Made by a program: the position numbers and the translations under genes. Source: Paracoccus chinensis (lineage in GTDB: Bacteria; Pseudomonadota; Alphaproteobacteria; Rhodobacterales; Rhodobacteraceae). Taken from it: 59,642 nucleotides of DNA. Of the stretch, positions 47,788 to 55,654 are shown piece after piece; the stretch's first letter is position 1; each line of letters opens with the position of its first letter. The stretch is from contig NZ_FNGE01000016.1 of assembly GCF_900102885.1 (NCBI RefSeq), positions 1-59,642 of the forward strand, written 5' to 3'. The notes below the pieces were generated by a model. The model saw nothing but the letters and a program-made list of their open reading frames with translations, was not told the origin of the DNA and did not search any database.

Positions 47788-48474
47788 ATGATGTGGGACA
47801 AGGGTCCGCTGACCGAGGCGATTGCCCGTCGTTTGCAGCAGATGATCCGGTCAGGCGAACTGAAGCCGGGGCAGAAGCTTCCCTCGCAGCGGGTGCTGGC
47901 GGACCAGCTGAACGTGTCGCGCCCTTCGCTGCGCGAGGCGCTGCTGACGCTGGAAACATTGGGCCTCGTGCAGACCCTGCCCGCGCGCGGCACCTTCGTG
48001 CTGGACCCTGCGTCCCGCCCGGCCTTGCCTGCCTGGCGGTATGACGACGCGCATGACCTGCGCGACGTCTTCCAGACCCGCATCCTGATCGAGGCGGAAC
48101 TGTGCCGCCTGGCCGCGACGGCCATGACGCCCTCGGTCCTTGCGGATCTGAACGCCGCCGCCCAGGCCTTCGAGGAGGCTTGGACCGCCGGTGACCTGGT
48201 GGCGCATGTCGAGGCGGACCTGGCCTTTCACCTCGGCATCGCCACGGCTTGTCCCAACCGGATGCTGACGAACCTCTACCGGACCGTCCAGCAACTGGTG
48301 ACCGAAACCCAGCGCCACCCCATCCCGAACACGAACCCCGACCGGATGCTGCAATCCATCGCCGAGCACTGGGCGATCGTCGAGGCGCTGGAACGCGGCG
48401 ACAGCCAGGCGGCAAGGGAAAGGATGCACGATCACGTCCGCAACACAGCGCGCGGCGCCGGAGTCGAGCTTTGA
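47788..48474 (+). CDS. GntR family transcriptional regulator (FadR subfamily)
   Basis: About 229 residues. The winged helix-turn-helix reads LKPGQKLPSQRVLADQLNVS, then RPSLREALLTLETLGLVQTL and ARGTFVL. The FCD ligand domain follows, with the metal/ligand residues Asp and His in HVEADLAFHLGIATA and the later His in SIAEHWAIVEAL and RMHDHVRNT. The start is uncertain among ATGs at 47779, 47788 and 47791; AGGAAGGG at 47771-47778 is best spaced for the second or third. It probably regulates the divergent amino-acid/hydantoin operon. Confidence 0.88.
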   Translation: MMWDKGPLTEAIARRLQQMIRSGELKPGQKLPSQRVLADQLNVSRPSLREALLTLETLGLVQTLPARGTFVLDPASRPALPAWRYDDAHDLRDVFQTRILIEAELCRLAATAMTPSVLADLNAAAQAFEEAWTAGDLVAHVEADLAFHLGIATACPNRMLTNLYRTVQQLVTETQRHPIPNTNPDRMLQSIAEHWAIVEALERGDSQAARERMHDHVRNTARGAGVEL

Positions 48475-48561
48475 TCGAGACTTCGCTCGTCCGGGAATGA
48501 TTGATCGGGTCGACCAGCCTCAGCATGAACGCGCGTCGGCATAGGAGAGACCTCAAGGCTC

Positions 48562-48613
48562 ATGCCTGAGGAATGCTTTTCTTGCTTGAGTGAAGCATTA
48601 CACATTCAGGCAT
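48562..48613. repeat. Imperfect two-part inverted repeat
   Basis: ATGCCTGA (48562-48569) pairs with TCAGGCAT (48606-48613), and inside it AATGCTT (48572-48578) pairs with AAGCATT (48593-48599). The nested arms look like a cruciform or a terminator-like structure downstream of the GntR gene, or the footprint of a small element. Confidence 0.45.
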
Positions 48614-48719
48614 CATCCCGGCGCAGCGGCGAAGCTCCTGACCCCAACGCGCCTTGGGGCTGCAGTCATCCGAGGTCCCGGCAGGCGAAACATCGATCCG
48701 CCCACCGGCGCTTCCTGCC

Positions 48720-48914
48720 TCAGCCTTCGGCGAAGAAGACGAAGCGCATGACGAACAGCGCGGCGGCGATCCATGTCGCGGCGGGGACCGATCCGGAAGG
48801 TGCCAGGAAAGTCGCCAGCAGGAACAGCACCGCCACGGTCAGAGCCGTCAGGTCCGTGCGCCCGTACTCGTCGATGGGATCGTGAGTGGGAAACGTGGAA
48901 AGAAGGTGTGCCAA
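48720..48914 (-). CDS. Possible small membrane protein or membrane-protein fragment
   Basis: 64 codons with two hydrophobic stretches (DLTALTVAVLFLLATFLAP and ATWIAAALFVMRFVFF), which is a plausible helical hairpin. I do not recognise it. It could be the C-terminal remnant of a larger membrane protein. No good ribosome-binding site is evident. The flanks 48475-48719 and 48915-49231 contain no other supportable gene. Confidence 0.3.
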   Translation of the reverse strand: MAHLLSTFPTHDPIDEYGRTDLTALTVAVLFLLATFLAPSGSVPAATWIAAALFVMRFVFFAEG

Positions 48915-49231
48915 GTTGGCATCATGGATGGCAGGTCCTTCATCCCACCGCCGACCCCGAGCATCGCTTCGGCACCTTCAAAGGAGGCGGCCTCCCGCCA
49001 GTCAGTTGATCTGCTGTCGCCGGAATTTGCGAGGCGGGAACAAGGGCAGGGCGGGCCGCAGAGCTTTGTTCGACCGGAGGCATGAGCGCGAGAGCACGTC
49101 GCTGTGGATCGGCCGAGGCACAAAGAGCAGAGCCATGATCACGGGATGCCGGTCGGCTCGGAACTTGGTCAGCCCTGTGCCAGGTTCGGAACATTGGCCA
49201 AGGCAGCCTCAAAGTGCCCGAACCCCAAACT

Positions 49232-49256
49232 GGCCGGCCTGACGGGCAGGCCGGCC
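49232..49256 (-). terminator. Terminator after the BKACE gene
   Basis: GGCCGGCCTG at 49232-49241 and CAGGCCGGCC at 49247-49256 form a perfect 10-bp stem with a 5-nt loop, 11 bp beyond the BKACE stop. In the minus-strand transcript it is followed by AGUUU, a weak U tract, so it fits a Rho-independent terminator for the GntR/dehydrogenase/BKACE operon. Confidence 0.7.
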
Positions 49257-49266
49257 TTGTCGCGGG

Positions 49267-50199
49267 TCAGAAGCCGACCGTGTCAGCGCCCTTGAGCGCC
49301 AGCATGTCCCGCGCCTCGTCCGGGCTCGCGATCTCGAGGCCCAAGCCCTCGATGATCTGCCGGACCGCGGTGACCTGTTCGGCGTTGCTGATGGCAAGGC
49401 GGCCGGGGCCGGCCCAGAGCGAGTCCTCGAGCCCGACGCGGACGTGACCACCCAGCGCCGCCGCGATCGCCGCCACCGGAAGCTGGTTCTTGCCGGCGCC
49501 CAGGACGGACCAGCGGTACTGGTCGCCGAACAGACGGTCGGCCGTGCGCTTCATGTGCATGACGTCGTCGTAATGCGCGCCGATCCCGCCCATCAGGCCG
49601 AAGACCGTCTGGATGAACAGCGGACCCTTGACCAGCCCGGCATCGTGGAAGTGCTTGAGGTTGTAAAGATGCGCGGTGTCGTAGCACTCGAACTCGAAGC
49701 GGGTGCCGTTCGCGCCCAGGGTGGTGATGATGTGCTCGATGTCCGCGAAGGTGTTGCGGAACAGGATGCCCTTGTTGCCGAGGTATTCGCGTTCCCATTC
49801 GTGCTTCAGCTTACCCTCGAAGCGCGCGAGCATCGGGAACAGGCCGAAGTTCATCGAGCCCATGTTGAGCGATGCCAGTTCCGGCTTCCATGTCGCGGCA
49901 GGGCGCACCCGGTCCTCGATGGTCATGGTCGGCGCACCGCCGGTGGTGATGTTGACCACGCAGTCCGTGCGCTGCTTGATCACCTGAAGGAAGGGCGCAA
50001 AGGCCTCGGGGGTCTGGTCGGGGCGGCCGTCCTGCGGATCGCGCGCGTGAAGGTGGACGACGGCTGCGCCCGCCTCGGCAGCCCCGATCGCCGCTTCGGC
50101 GATTTCCGAGGCCGTGACCGGCAGGTGCTCCGACATCGAGGGCGTATGGATCGCGCCCGTGACGGCGCAGGTGATGATGACCTTGCGTTTGGCAGCCAT
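49267..50199 (-). CDS. BKACE family beta-keto acid cleavage enzyme
   Basis: 310 residues of the 3-keto-5-aminohexanoate cleavage (DUF849) family. The Zn motif HxH is in AAVVHLHARDPQDGRPDQ, with VVNITTGGAPTMTIEDRV, NFGLFPMLARFEGKLKHEWE and the C-terminal GHVRVGLEDSLWAGPG. These enzymes condense a beta-keto acid with acetyl-CoA and split it into acetoacetate and a new acyl-CoA. Substrate varies by member (3-keto-5-aminohexanoate, dehydrocarnitine and others). The gene is 2 bp downstream of a beta-hydroxyacid dehydrogenase-like gene, which would make the keto acid. Confidence 0.9.
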   Translation of the reverse strand: MAAKRKVIITCAVTGAIHTPSMSEHLPVTASEIAEAAIGAAEAGAAVVHLHARDPQDGRPDQTPEAFAPFLQVIKQRTDCVVNITTGGAPTMTIEDRVRPAATWKPELASLNMGSMNFGLFPMLARFEGKLKHEWEREYLGNKGILFRNTFADIEHIITTLGANGTRFEFECYDTAHLYNLKHFHDAGLVKGPLFIQTVFGLMGGIGAHYDDVMHMKRTADRLFGDQYRWSVLGAGKNQLPVAAIAAALGGHVRVGLEDSLWAGPGRLAISNAEQVTAVRQIIEGLGLEIASPDEARDMLALKGADTVGF

Positions 50200-50201
50200 G
50201 C

Positions 50202-51113
50202 TTACTTCTCTTCCTTCAGGGACTTCAGAAACTTGTCCAGCGCCGCCAGCTTCCTGTCGCGGCTGCGGCTGAGTTCGGCGACCCGGTCGCTGCCCGGCAG
50301 GGCGGCGGCGGTGATCTCTCCGGCCTCGCGCGTGAAGGCCTCGCCCCGCGCGGCGCTGTCGCTGAGGCGCGCCATCGTCGGGCCGTAGCGGTCGAGGTAG
50401 TCCGCGACCCCACCCGGTGCATTCAGGTTGATCGTCGCGAGCGGCCCCAGCAGCGTCCAGCGCCGCCCCAAGCCGTGGCAGACGGTATCGTCCAGGCCCT
50501 CAGGCGAGACGATCCCCTGTTCGACAAGGGAAAGCGCCTCGGCCAGCAGCACTGCCTGAAGGCGGTTCAGGACGAAGCCGTCGATCTCGCGCGACAGCCG
50601 CACGGGAACCTGCTCGACGTCCCGCATCAGCGCTTCGGCGCGGTCCATGACCTCGGGGGCCGTGTCCGGGGAAGGGCAGAGCTCGACCACCGGGATCACA
50701 TGGGGCGGGTTCACGGGATGGGCGACGAGGATACGGTGCCTTCCTTCGAGCCCTTCGGCGAACTGCGAGGCGACAAGGGCCGAGCTGGAGGAGGCGAGGA
50801 TCGTCTCGGGCGCGGCCAGCCGGTCGAGATCAGCATAGATGCGGCGCTTGATCTCGATCCGCTCGGGGCCGTTTTCCTGCACCCATTCCGCGCCTTCCAG
50901 CGCCGACTGCATGTCCGCGGCGAGCGTGACGCGGGCCAGGATCGAGGGGTCTTCCCCCGCCTCGACGCAGGTCTCCTGCAGCCTGTCCCTCGCGCTTGCC
51001 AGGGCTGCGGGGTCGGCGTCCCACACGCGGACCTCCAGTCCCGCCCTTGCAAAGACGATTGTCCAGGCTCTGCCGATCAGGCCGCAGCCGATGATGGAAA
51101 CGGTCCTTGCCAT
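50202..51113 (-). CDS. 3-hydroxyacyl-CoA dehydrogenase-like, lambda-crystallin / L-gulonate dehydrogenase type
   Basis: 303 residues. The Rossmann start is VSIIGCGLIGRAWTIVFARA, the catalytic region has SSSSALVASQFAEGL and HPVNPPHVIPVVELCPSPDT, and the C-terminal domain has DGFVLNRLQAVLLAEALSLV and LGPLATINLNAPGGV. The HPVNPP and VEQGIVSP blocks closely match mammalian CRYL1-type L-gulonate 3-dehydrogenase and are also found near carnitine dehydrogenases. It should oxidise a free beta-hydroxy acid with NAD. The ATG at 51113 gives the normal N-terminus. It forms an operon with the GntR gene upstream and BKACE downstream. Confidence 0.87.
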   Translation of the reverse strand: MARTVSIIGCGLIGRAWTIVFARAGLEVRVWDADPAALASARDRLQETCVEAGEDPSILARVTLAADMQSALEGAEWVQENGPERIEIKRRIYADLDRLAAPETILASSSSALVASQFAEGLEGRHRILVAHPVNPPHVIPVVELCPSPDTAPEVMDRAEALMRDVEQVPVRLSREIDGFVLNRLQAVLLAEALSLVEQGIVSPEGLDDTVCHGLGRRWTLLGPLATINLNAPGGVADYLDRYGPTMARLSDSAARGEAFTREAGEITAAALPGSDRVAELSRSRDRKLAALDKFLKSLKEEK

Positions 51114-51141
51114 GTTATCGATCCTTCTCCCGTTCCAGGGC

Positions 51142-51870
51142 TCAAGCCTTGCCGGCAACTTTTGCCGGACCGTAGTCGCACAGCGTCCGGCCCAGATCGG
51201 ACGCGGCATCGGAAATGTCGCGGATGATGGCGGCCTGCAGGGCCGAGGCATCGCGCTTGCGCAGGGCAAGCTCGGCGGCGCGGTGGCTTTCCATCGAGCG
51301 GCCGAAGTGGTTAGGGGCCGTGACCGCCAGCCGGATCAGGGGGCCGACGCGCAGCCACATCCGTTCGATCACGCCCATCAGGATCGGGCGCGCGGCCGCG
51401 CGGTAGATCAGCGAATGGAAGCGCCAGTTGCTTTCCAGATAGAGGTCGGCGTCGCCCGTGTCGGCCGCCCGCTGCATGACGGCGCAGGCGTTCGAGATGA
51501 GCCGCATCTGCGAAGGCCCGATGCCGTCAAGCGCCTGGGCGGCCGCAAGGCTTTCCAGGTTGATGCGGATGTCGCGGATGTCGATCAGTTCGGCTTCCGA
51601 CAGGACCGGCACGCGCAGCACGCGGTTGCCGCCGAAGACCTCGAGCCCGCCGTCGCTTTCCAGCTGGCGCAGGGCCTCGCGGACAGGGGTCACGCTGGTC
51701 CCGAGCGCGGTCGAGGCGCGGCGCAGGCTGATTTCCTCGCCCGGGCGGAAATAGCCGCTGATCAGGGCGTCCCGCAGCCGCGCATAGACCTGCGCCTGGG
51801 CCGTCGTGCCTTCGTCGAAGGTCAGGGGTCCCAGCCGGGACCAGCTGTCTGATTCACTGCCCCGGATCAT
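51142..51870 (-). CDS. GntR family transcriptional regulator (FCD domain)
   Basis: 242 residues from ATG 51870, preceded by GGTGGAGGAGAC. The winged helix (YARLRDALISGYFRPGEEIS, ALGTSVTPVREALRQLESDG) is followed by an all-helical FCD domain (DIRDIRINLESLAAAQALDG, LYLESNWRFHSLIYRAAARP, SMESHRAAELALRKRD). It is first gene of the left operon and divergent from the TRAP operon; matching 13-bp repeats on both sides of the promoter region make autoregulation plus control of both operons likely. Confidence 0.9.
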   Translation of the reverse strand: MIRGSESDSWSRLGPLTFDEGTTAQAQVYARLRDALISGYFRPGEEISLRRASTALGTSVTPVREALRQLESDGGLEVFGGNRVLRVPVLSEAELIDIRDIRINLESLAAAQALDGIGPSQMRLISNACAVMQRAADTGDADLYLESNWRFHSLIYRAAARPILMGVIERMWLRVGPLIRLAVTAPNHFGRSMESHRAAELALRKRDASALQAAIIRDISDAASDLGRTLCDYGPAKVAGKA

Positions 51871-51886
51871 GTCTCCTCCACCAGAG

Positions 51887-51899
51887 TGTGATCTCAGTT
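51887..51899. promoter_or_regulatory. Candidate GntR operator, left copy
   Basis: TGTGATCTCAGTT, the exact reverse complement of the sequence at 51990-52002. It is 17 bp upstream of the GntR start codon, so binding here would block the gntR transcript. Confidence 0.6.
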
Positions 51900-51959
51900 T
51901 CGGCGCAAACTGATCCTCGGCCCAAGTAATGTCCAGCAAATAATGAATATATTTGTGGG

Positions 51960-51989
51960 TTGACGGGGCAGAGGTTTGGAAACTAGCGT
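51960..51989 (+). promoter_or_regulatory. Candidate promoter for the TRAP operon
   Basis: TTGACG at 51960-51965 with a weak -10 (TAGCGT at 51984-51989, 18-bp spacing). The right operator copy starts 1 bp after it, the expected layout for repression. Confidence 0.35.
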
Positions 51990-52002
51990 AACTGAGATCA
52001 CA
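51990..52002. promoter_or_regulatory. Candidate GntR operator, right copy
   Basis: AACTGAGATCACA, a perfect 13-bp inverted copy of 51887-51899 with 90 bp between the arms. It is 57 bp upstream of the dctP ATG. Confidence 0.6.
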
Positions 52003-52058
52003 GATGAGGGGCTTTGACGAGCCCTGTTACGCAGCTTGAAGGAGGGGAGGTCCTGAAA

Positions 52059-53045
52059 ATGCGGCACTTCAACATCATGGGAATCACTACCGTCATGGCT
52101 CTGCTGGGCTCGACGGCGCTGGCGCAGGAAAGCCGCACGTTCGACGTCAGCCTGGCGCTTGGCGCGCAGTCGCATCATGCCGTCGGCGTCCACAAGTTCG
52201 GCGAGGAACTGGAGCGCCTGTCGGAAGGGCGGCTCAAGATCCGCCCCCATTACGACAACGCGCTGGGCGCCGAGCGCGAGGTGGTCGAAGGCATCGGGCT
52301 TGGCCTGATCGACATGGGCGTCACCTCGACCGGCCCGATGGGCGGCTTCACGAGCGAGTTCCTGCTGTTCGACCTACCCTACATCTTCCGCGACCACGCC
52401 CATGCCCACGGCTTCCTTGACAGCGAGCATGGCGACGCGCTGGCCCAGCGGCTGCAGGAAGCGGCCGGGGTCAAGATCATCGGCTGGATGGAAAACGGCT
52501 TCCGCTACGAAACCAACAGCGTCCGCCCGATCAATGCGCTCGAGGACCTGAAGGGCATCAAGCACCGGACGCAGGAAAGCAGCGTGCAGGTCGATACCTG
52601 GACGGCGCTTGGCACGAATGCCGCCCCCATGGCCTGGACCGAGGTCTTCACCGCGCTGCAGCAGGGCGTGATGGAAAGCCAGGAGAACCCGATCCCGACG
52701 ATCTACGACGTCAAGTTCAACGAGGTTCAGGACTACCTGGCCATGACCCAGCACGTCTACTCGCCGGCGCCGCTGATGATCGGCGCGCAGCTTTTCGACT
52801 CTCTCTCGCCCGAGGATCAGGCCATTGTCCTCGAAGCCGCCAGGATCGCGACTCCGGTCCAGCGTGCGGCTTCGCGCGAGATGGATGAGCGTCTGGTGGG
52901 CGAATTGGAAGCCTTGGGAATGGAAGTCACCCGTCCCGATCTCGCGCCCTTCCGCGAGGCCGTCCAGCCGGTCATCGACAAGTGGAAGGACACTGTCGGA
53001 ACCGAGCTGGTCGACGCCGCTGCGAACTTCCAAGCGGCGCAGTAA
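52059..53045 (+). CDS. dctP: TRAP transporter substrate-binding protein (DctP/HpsK-like)
   Basis: 328 residues from ATG 52059, with GGAGGGGAGG 8 bp upstream. Signal peptide MGITTVMALLGSTALAQ. The DctP fold shows KFGEELERLSEGRLKIRPHY, LPYIFRDHAHAHGFLDSE and the anion-binding arginine region MENGFRYETNSVRPINALED. A carboxylate or sulfonate ligand is expected. It is the first gene of a six-gene operon. A hairpin separates it from dctQ. Confidence 0.9.
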   Translation: MRHFNIMGITTVMALLGSTALAQESRTFDVSLALGAQSHHAVGVHKFGEELERLSEGRLKIRPHYDNALGAEREVVEGIGLGLIDMGVTSTGPMGGFTSEFLLFDLPYIFRDHAHAHGFLDSEHGDALAQRLQEAAGVKIIGWMENGFRYETNSVRPINALEDLKGIKHRTQESSVQVDTWTALGTNAAPMAWTEVFTALQQGVMESQENPIPTIYDVKFNEVQDYLAMTQHVYSPAPLMIGAQLFDSLSPEDQAIVLEAARIATPVQRAASREMDERLVGELEALGMEVTRPDLAPFREAVQPVIDKWKDTVGTELVDAAANFQAAQ

Positions 53046-53051
53046 CGACAA

Positions 53052-53069
53052 GGGGGGCGAAAGCCCCCC
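53052..53069 (+). terminator. Intra-operon hairpin between dctP and dctQ
   Basis: GGGGGGC (53052-53058), GAAA tetraloop, GCCCCCC (53063-53069): a perfect 7-bp GC stem with a stable GNRA loop, 6 bp after the dctP stop. It probably protects the dctP mRNA 3' end and lowers permease expression. Confidence 0.7.
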
Positions 53070-53098
53070 ATTTCCTACATTCCCTCAGGAGGTCGCAG

Positions 53099-53599
53099 AT
53101 GCGTGATGCGCTGCGCAAGGTCGTCCGCACGGTGGACGGCATAAACTGGCTTGTCGGCTGGCTTCTCGCCGCGCTGATGCTGGTGATGACGGTCCTGATC
53201 AGCTGGCAGGTCTTTGCCCGGTACGTGATGGGCAGCTCGCTGACCTTTTCCGAGGAAGTCTCGCGCTTCTCGATGGTCTGGATGACGATGCTGGGGGCGG
53301 CCTATGCCTATCGGCAGGGCTCGCTGATCGCGGTCGATCTGCTGACGTCCATGTCGGGGCCGAAGGTCAGCCGGGTCGTCCACCTGCTGATCGCGCTGGC
53401 GTCATGCACCTTCGCCTTTGTCCTGCTCAAGTACGGGCTGGCGATCACCGAGCGGGTGGCCACACAGACCGCGCCCAGCACCCGCGTCTCGATGGCCTGG
53501 CTTTACGGGGCGATGCCTGCGGGGGCGGCGCTGATCTTCCTGAACGCACTGGCCATCATCGCGGATGACTTTTCTGGCAAGAAGGATGCGGCAGCATGA
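53099..53599 (+). CDS. dctQ: TRAP transporter small permease (DctQ/HpsL-like)
   Basis: 166 residues with four predicted helices. LVMTVLISWQVFARYVMGSS with FSEEVSRFSMVWMTMLGAAY is the DctQ signature. The ATG at 53099 follows CAGGAGG. Its TGA overlaps the dctM ATG. Confidence 0.9.
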   Translation: MRDALRKVVRTVDGINWLVGWLLAALMLVMTVLISWQVFARYVMGSSLTFSEEVSRFSMVWMTMLGAAYAYRQGSLIAVDLLTSMSGPKVSRVVHLLIALASCTFAFVLLKYGLAITERVATQTAPSTRVSMAWLYGAMPAGAALIFLNALAIIADDFSGKKDAAA

Positions 53600-54864
53600 T
53601 CGCGCTTCTGTTCGGACTTCTGCTTCTGCTTCTGCTGATCGGCGTTCCCGTCACCTTTGCACTTGGCCTCGCGGCCGTCGTGACCATCTGGCAGGGCGAC
53701 ATCATGCCCCTGCTGATCGCCCCGCAGGAGATGATCCGGTCGGTCAACTCGTTCCCGCTGCTGGCGATTCCCTTCTTCATCCTTGCGGGAAACCTGATGC
53801 AGGCGGGCGGGATCTCGAAGCGGCTGGTCGATTTCTCGAAGACGCTGGTCGGCAGCACCACGGGCGGGCTGGCGATGGTCGCGATCGTGACCTCGGCCTT
53901 CTTCGCCGCGATCTCGGGTTCGGGCGCAGCCACCACGGCCGCCGTGGGCGCCATCCTGATCCCGGCGATGGCCGCCCAAGGTTACGGCAAGCCTTTCGCC
54001 GCCGCGAACCAGGCTGCGGCCGGGGCGCTTGGCGTCATCATTCCGCCCAGCATCCCGATGATCCTTTATGCCATCTCGGCCAACCAGTCGGTGGGCGACA
54101 TGTTCATGGCCGGCTTCCTGCCGGGCCTCGTGGTCGTGGCCTCGCTTCTGATCTATGCCCGCATCCACGCCAGCAACCTTCACATGCCGGTCGAGGAGGT
54201 GACGGGCGTCCGTGACGTGCTGGGCGCCGGGCGCTCGGCCATCCTCGCCCTGCTGATGCCCACGCTGATCCTCGGCGGGATCTACGGCGGCATCGTCACC
54301 CCGACCGAAGCCGCCGTCGTCGCGGTCGTCTATTCTCTGCTGGTCGGCGGCATCATCTATCGCGAGCTGCCGCTGCGCGAGATTCCCCTGATCCTGCGCG
54401 ACAGCGCCATCACTTCTGCGGTCGTGCTGTCGATCATCGCGGCGGCCGGGCTTTACGGCCGGATCATCCTGTCGCTGCAGGTGCCCACGGTTATTTCCGA
54501 GTTCGTCGTCGGTGCGATCGACAGCGCCTGGATGTTCATCATCCTCGTCAACATCCTGCTGCTGTTCGTCGGCATGTTCCTCGAAGCGGCCGCCGCCATC
54601 CTGATCTTCACCCCGATCCTGCTGCCCATCGCGCTCAGCTTCGGCATCGATCCGGTGCATTTCGGGGTCATCATGGTGGTGAACCTTGCGATGGGGATGT
54701 TCACGCCGCCCGTCGGCCTGAACCTGTTCATCGCTTCGCAGATCGCAGGGATCGGCATTCCGCAGATCGCCCGGGCGGTGGTGCCCTTCGTGATCATCCT
54801 GCTGGTCGACCTGGCCATCATCAGCTTCCTGCCCTGGCTCTCGCTGGTCTTCACGGGCCGATAA
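53596..54864 (+). CDS. dctM: TRAP transporter large permease (DctM/HpsM-like)
   Basis: 422 residues and about twelve helices. Family blocks: FPLLAIPFFILAGNLMQAGG, SGSGAATTAAVGAILIPAMA, GVIIPPSIPMILYAI, GGIYGGIVTPTEAAVVAV and MGMFTPPVGLNLFIASQIAG. It is the sodium-driven channel of the TRAP importer. The ATGA overlap with dctQ indicates coupling. Confidence 0.93.
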   Translation: MIALLFGLLLLLLLIGVPVTFALGLAAVVTIWQGDIMPLLIAPQEMIRSVNSFPLLAIPFFILAGNLMQAGGISKRLVDFSKTLVGSTTGGLAMVAIVTSAFFAAISGSGAATTAAVGAILIPAMAAQGYGKPFAAANQAAAGALGVIIPPSIPMILYAISANQSVGDMFMAGFLPGLVVVASLLIYARIHASNLHMPVEEVTGVRDVLGAGRSAILALLMPTLILGGIYGGIVTPTEAAVVAVVYSLLVGGIIYRELPLREIPLILRDSAITSAVVLSIIAAAGLYGRIILSLQVPTVISEFVVGAIDSAWMFIILVNILLLFVGMFLEAAAAILIFTPILLPIALSFGIDPVHFGVIMVVNLAMGMFTPPVGLNLFIASQIAGIGIPQIARAVVPFVIILLVDLAIISFLPWLSLVFTGR

Positions 54865-54876
54865 GGAAAAACGCAC

Positions 54877-55644
54877 ATGGATCTTTCATTGGGCAAGGCC
54901 CGCATCATCGTCACGGCAGGCGCGGGCGGCATCGGCCGCGCCATCGTGGACGCCTTCCTTGCCGAGGGCGCCCAGGTCGCCACCTGCGACATCGACGAGG
55001 CGGGTCTGGCGACGCTTCCCGAAGGTGTGTTCCGCCGCCGCGTGGACGTGCAGGACGCGGGCGCGCTGGCAGGCTTCATGGACGATGCCATCGCGGCGCT
55101 GGGAGGGCTCGACTGCCTCGTCAACAACGCCGGCATCGCGGGGCCGACCGGCCGTATCGAGGAACTGGAGCTGGACGCCGTCCGGCAATGCCTTGACATC
55201 TGCCTGACCAGCCAGTTCGTCACCACGGGCCGGGCCGTCCCGCATCTGCGCAGCAGCGCCAACCCCTCGATCGTCAATATCTCCTCGCTGGCCGGACGCC
55301 TGGGCTTCAAGCTGCGCAGCCCTTATGCGGCGGCAAAGTGGGGGGTAATCGGCCTGACCAGGTCCATGGCGATGGAACTGGGCGGGGACGGCATCCGGGT
55401 GAACGCGATCCTGCCCGGGCTGGTCGCGGGCGAGCGTCAACGGCGGGTGCTGCAATCGCGCGCCGACGCCCGGGGCATCGACTTCGAGCAGGCCGAGAGC
55501 GAGGCGTTCTCGCACACCTCGATCAAGGAATACGTCACGCCGCAGCAGATCGCCGACCAGATCCTGTATCTGGCAAGCCCGCGCGCCCGCACGATCTCGG
55601 GGCAGGCGATCTCGGTCTGCGGCGACACCGGAATGCTGGGCTAA
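54877..55644 (+). CDS. SDR family oxidoreductase (possible HpsP-like)
   Basis: 255 residues. The cofactor motif is TAGAGGIG, then [10 protein letters not shown], the catalytic Ser in [10 protein letters not shown] and YAAAK. The acidic D in ATCDIDEAG suggests NAD preference. It starts 12 bp after dctM. With the HisD-like and second SDR genes it would interconvert an alcohol and ketone of the imported compound, as HpsO/HpsP do for dihydroxypropanesulfonate enantiomers. The substrate itself cannot be read from the sequence. Confidence 0.85.
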   Translation: MDLSLGKARIIVTAGAGGIGRAIVDAFLAEGAQVATCDIDEAGLATLPEGVFRRRVDVQDAGALAGFMDDAIAALGGLDCLVNNAGIAGPTGRIEELELDAVRQCLDICLTSQFVTTGRAVPHLRSSANPSIVNISSLAGRLGFKLRSPYAAAKWGVIGLTRSMAMELGGDGIRVNAILPGLVAGERQRRVLQSRADARGIDFEQAESEAFSHTSIKEYVTPQQIADQILYLASPRARTISGQAISVCGDTGMLG

Positions 55645-55654
55645 GGGGGCAGGA

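Noticed and set aside
49267..51113. Firm annotation as a carnitine-degradation operon
   Set aside because: The dehydrogenase matches the lambda-crystallin/gulonate group at least as well, and no thioesterase or betaine genes are present; kept only as an alternative.
53503..54876. 457-codon minus frame opposite dctM
   Set aside because: Repetitive Asp/Arg/His/Gln shadow; the plus strand encodes an intact DctM.
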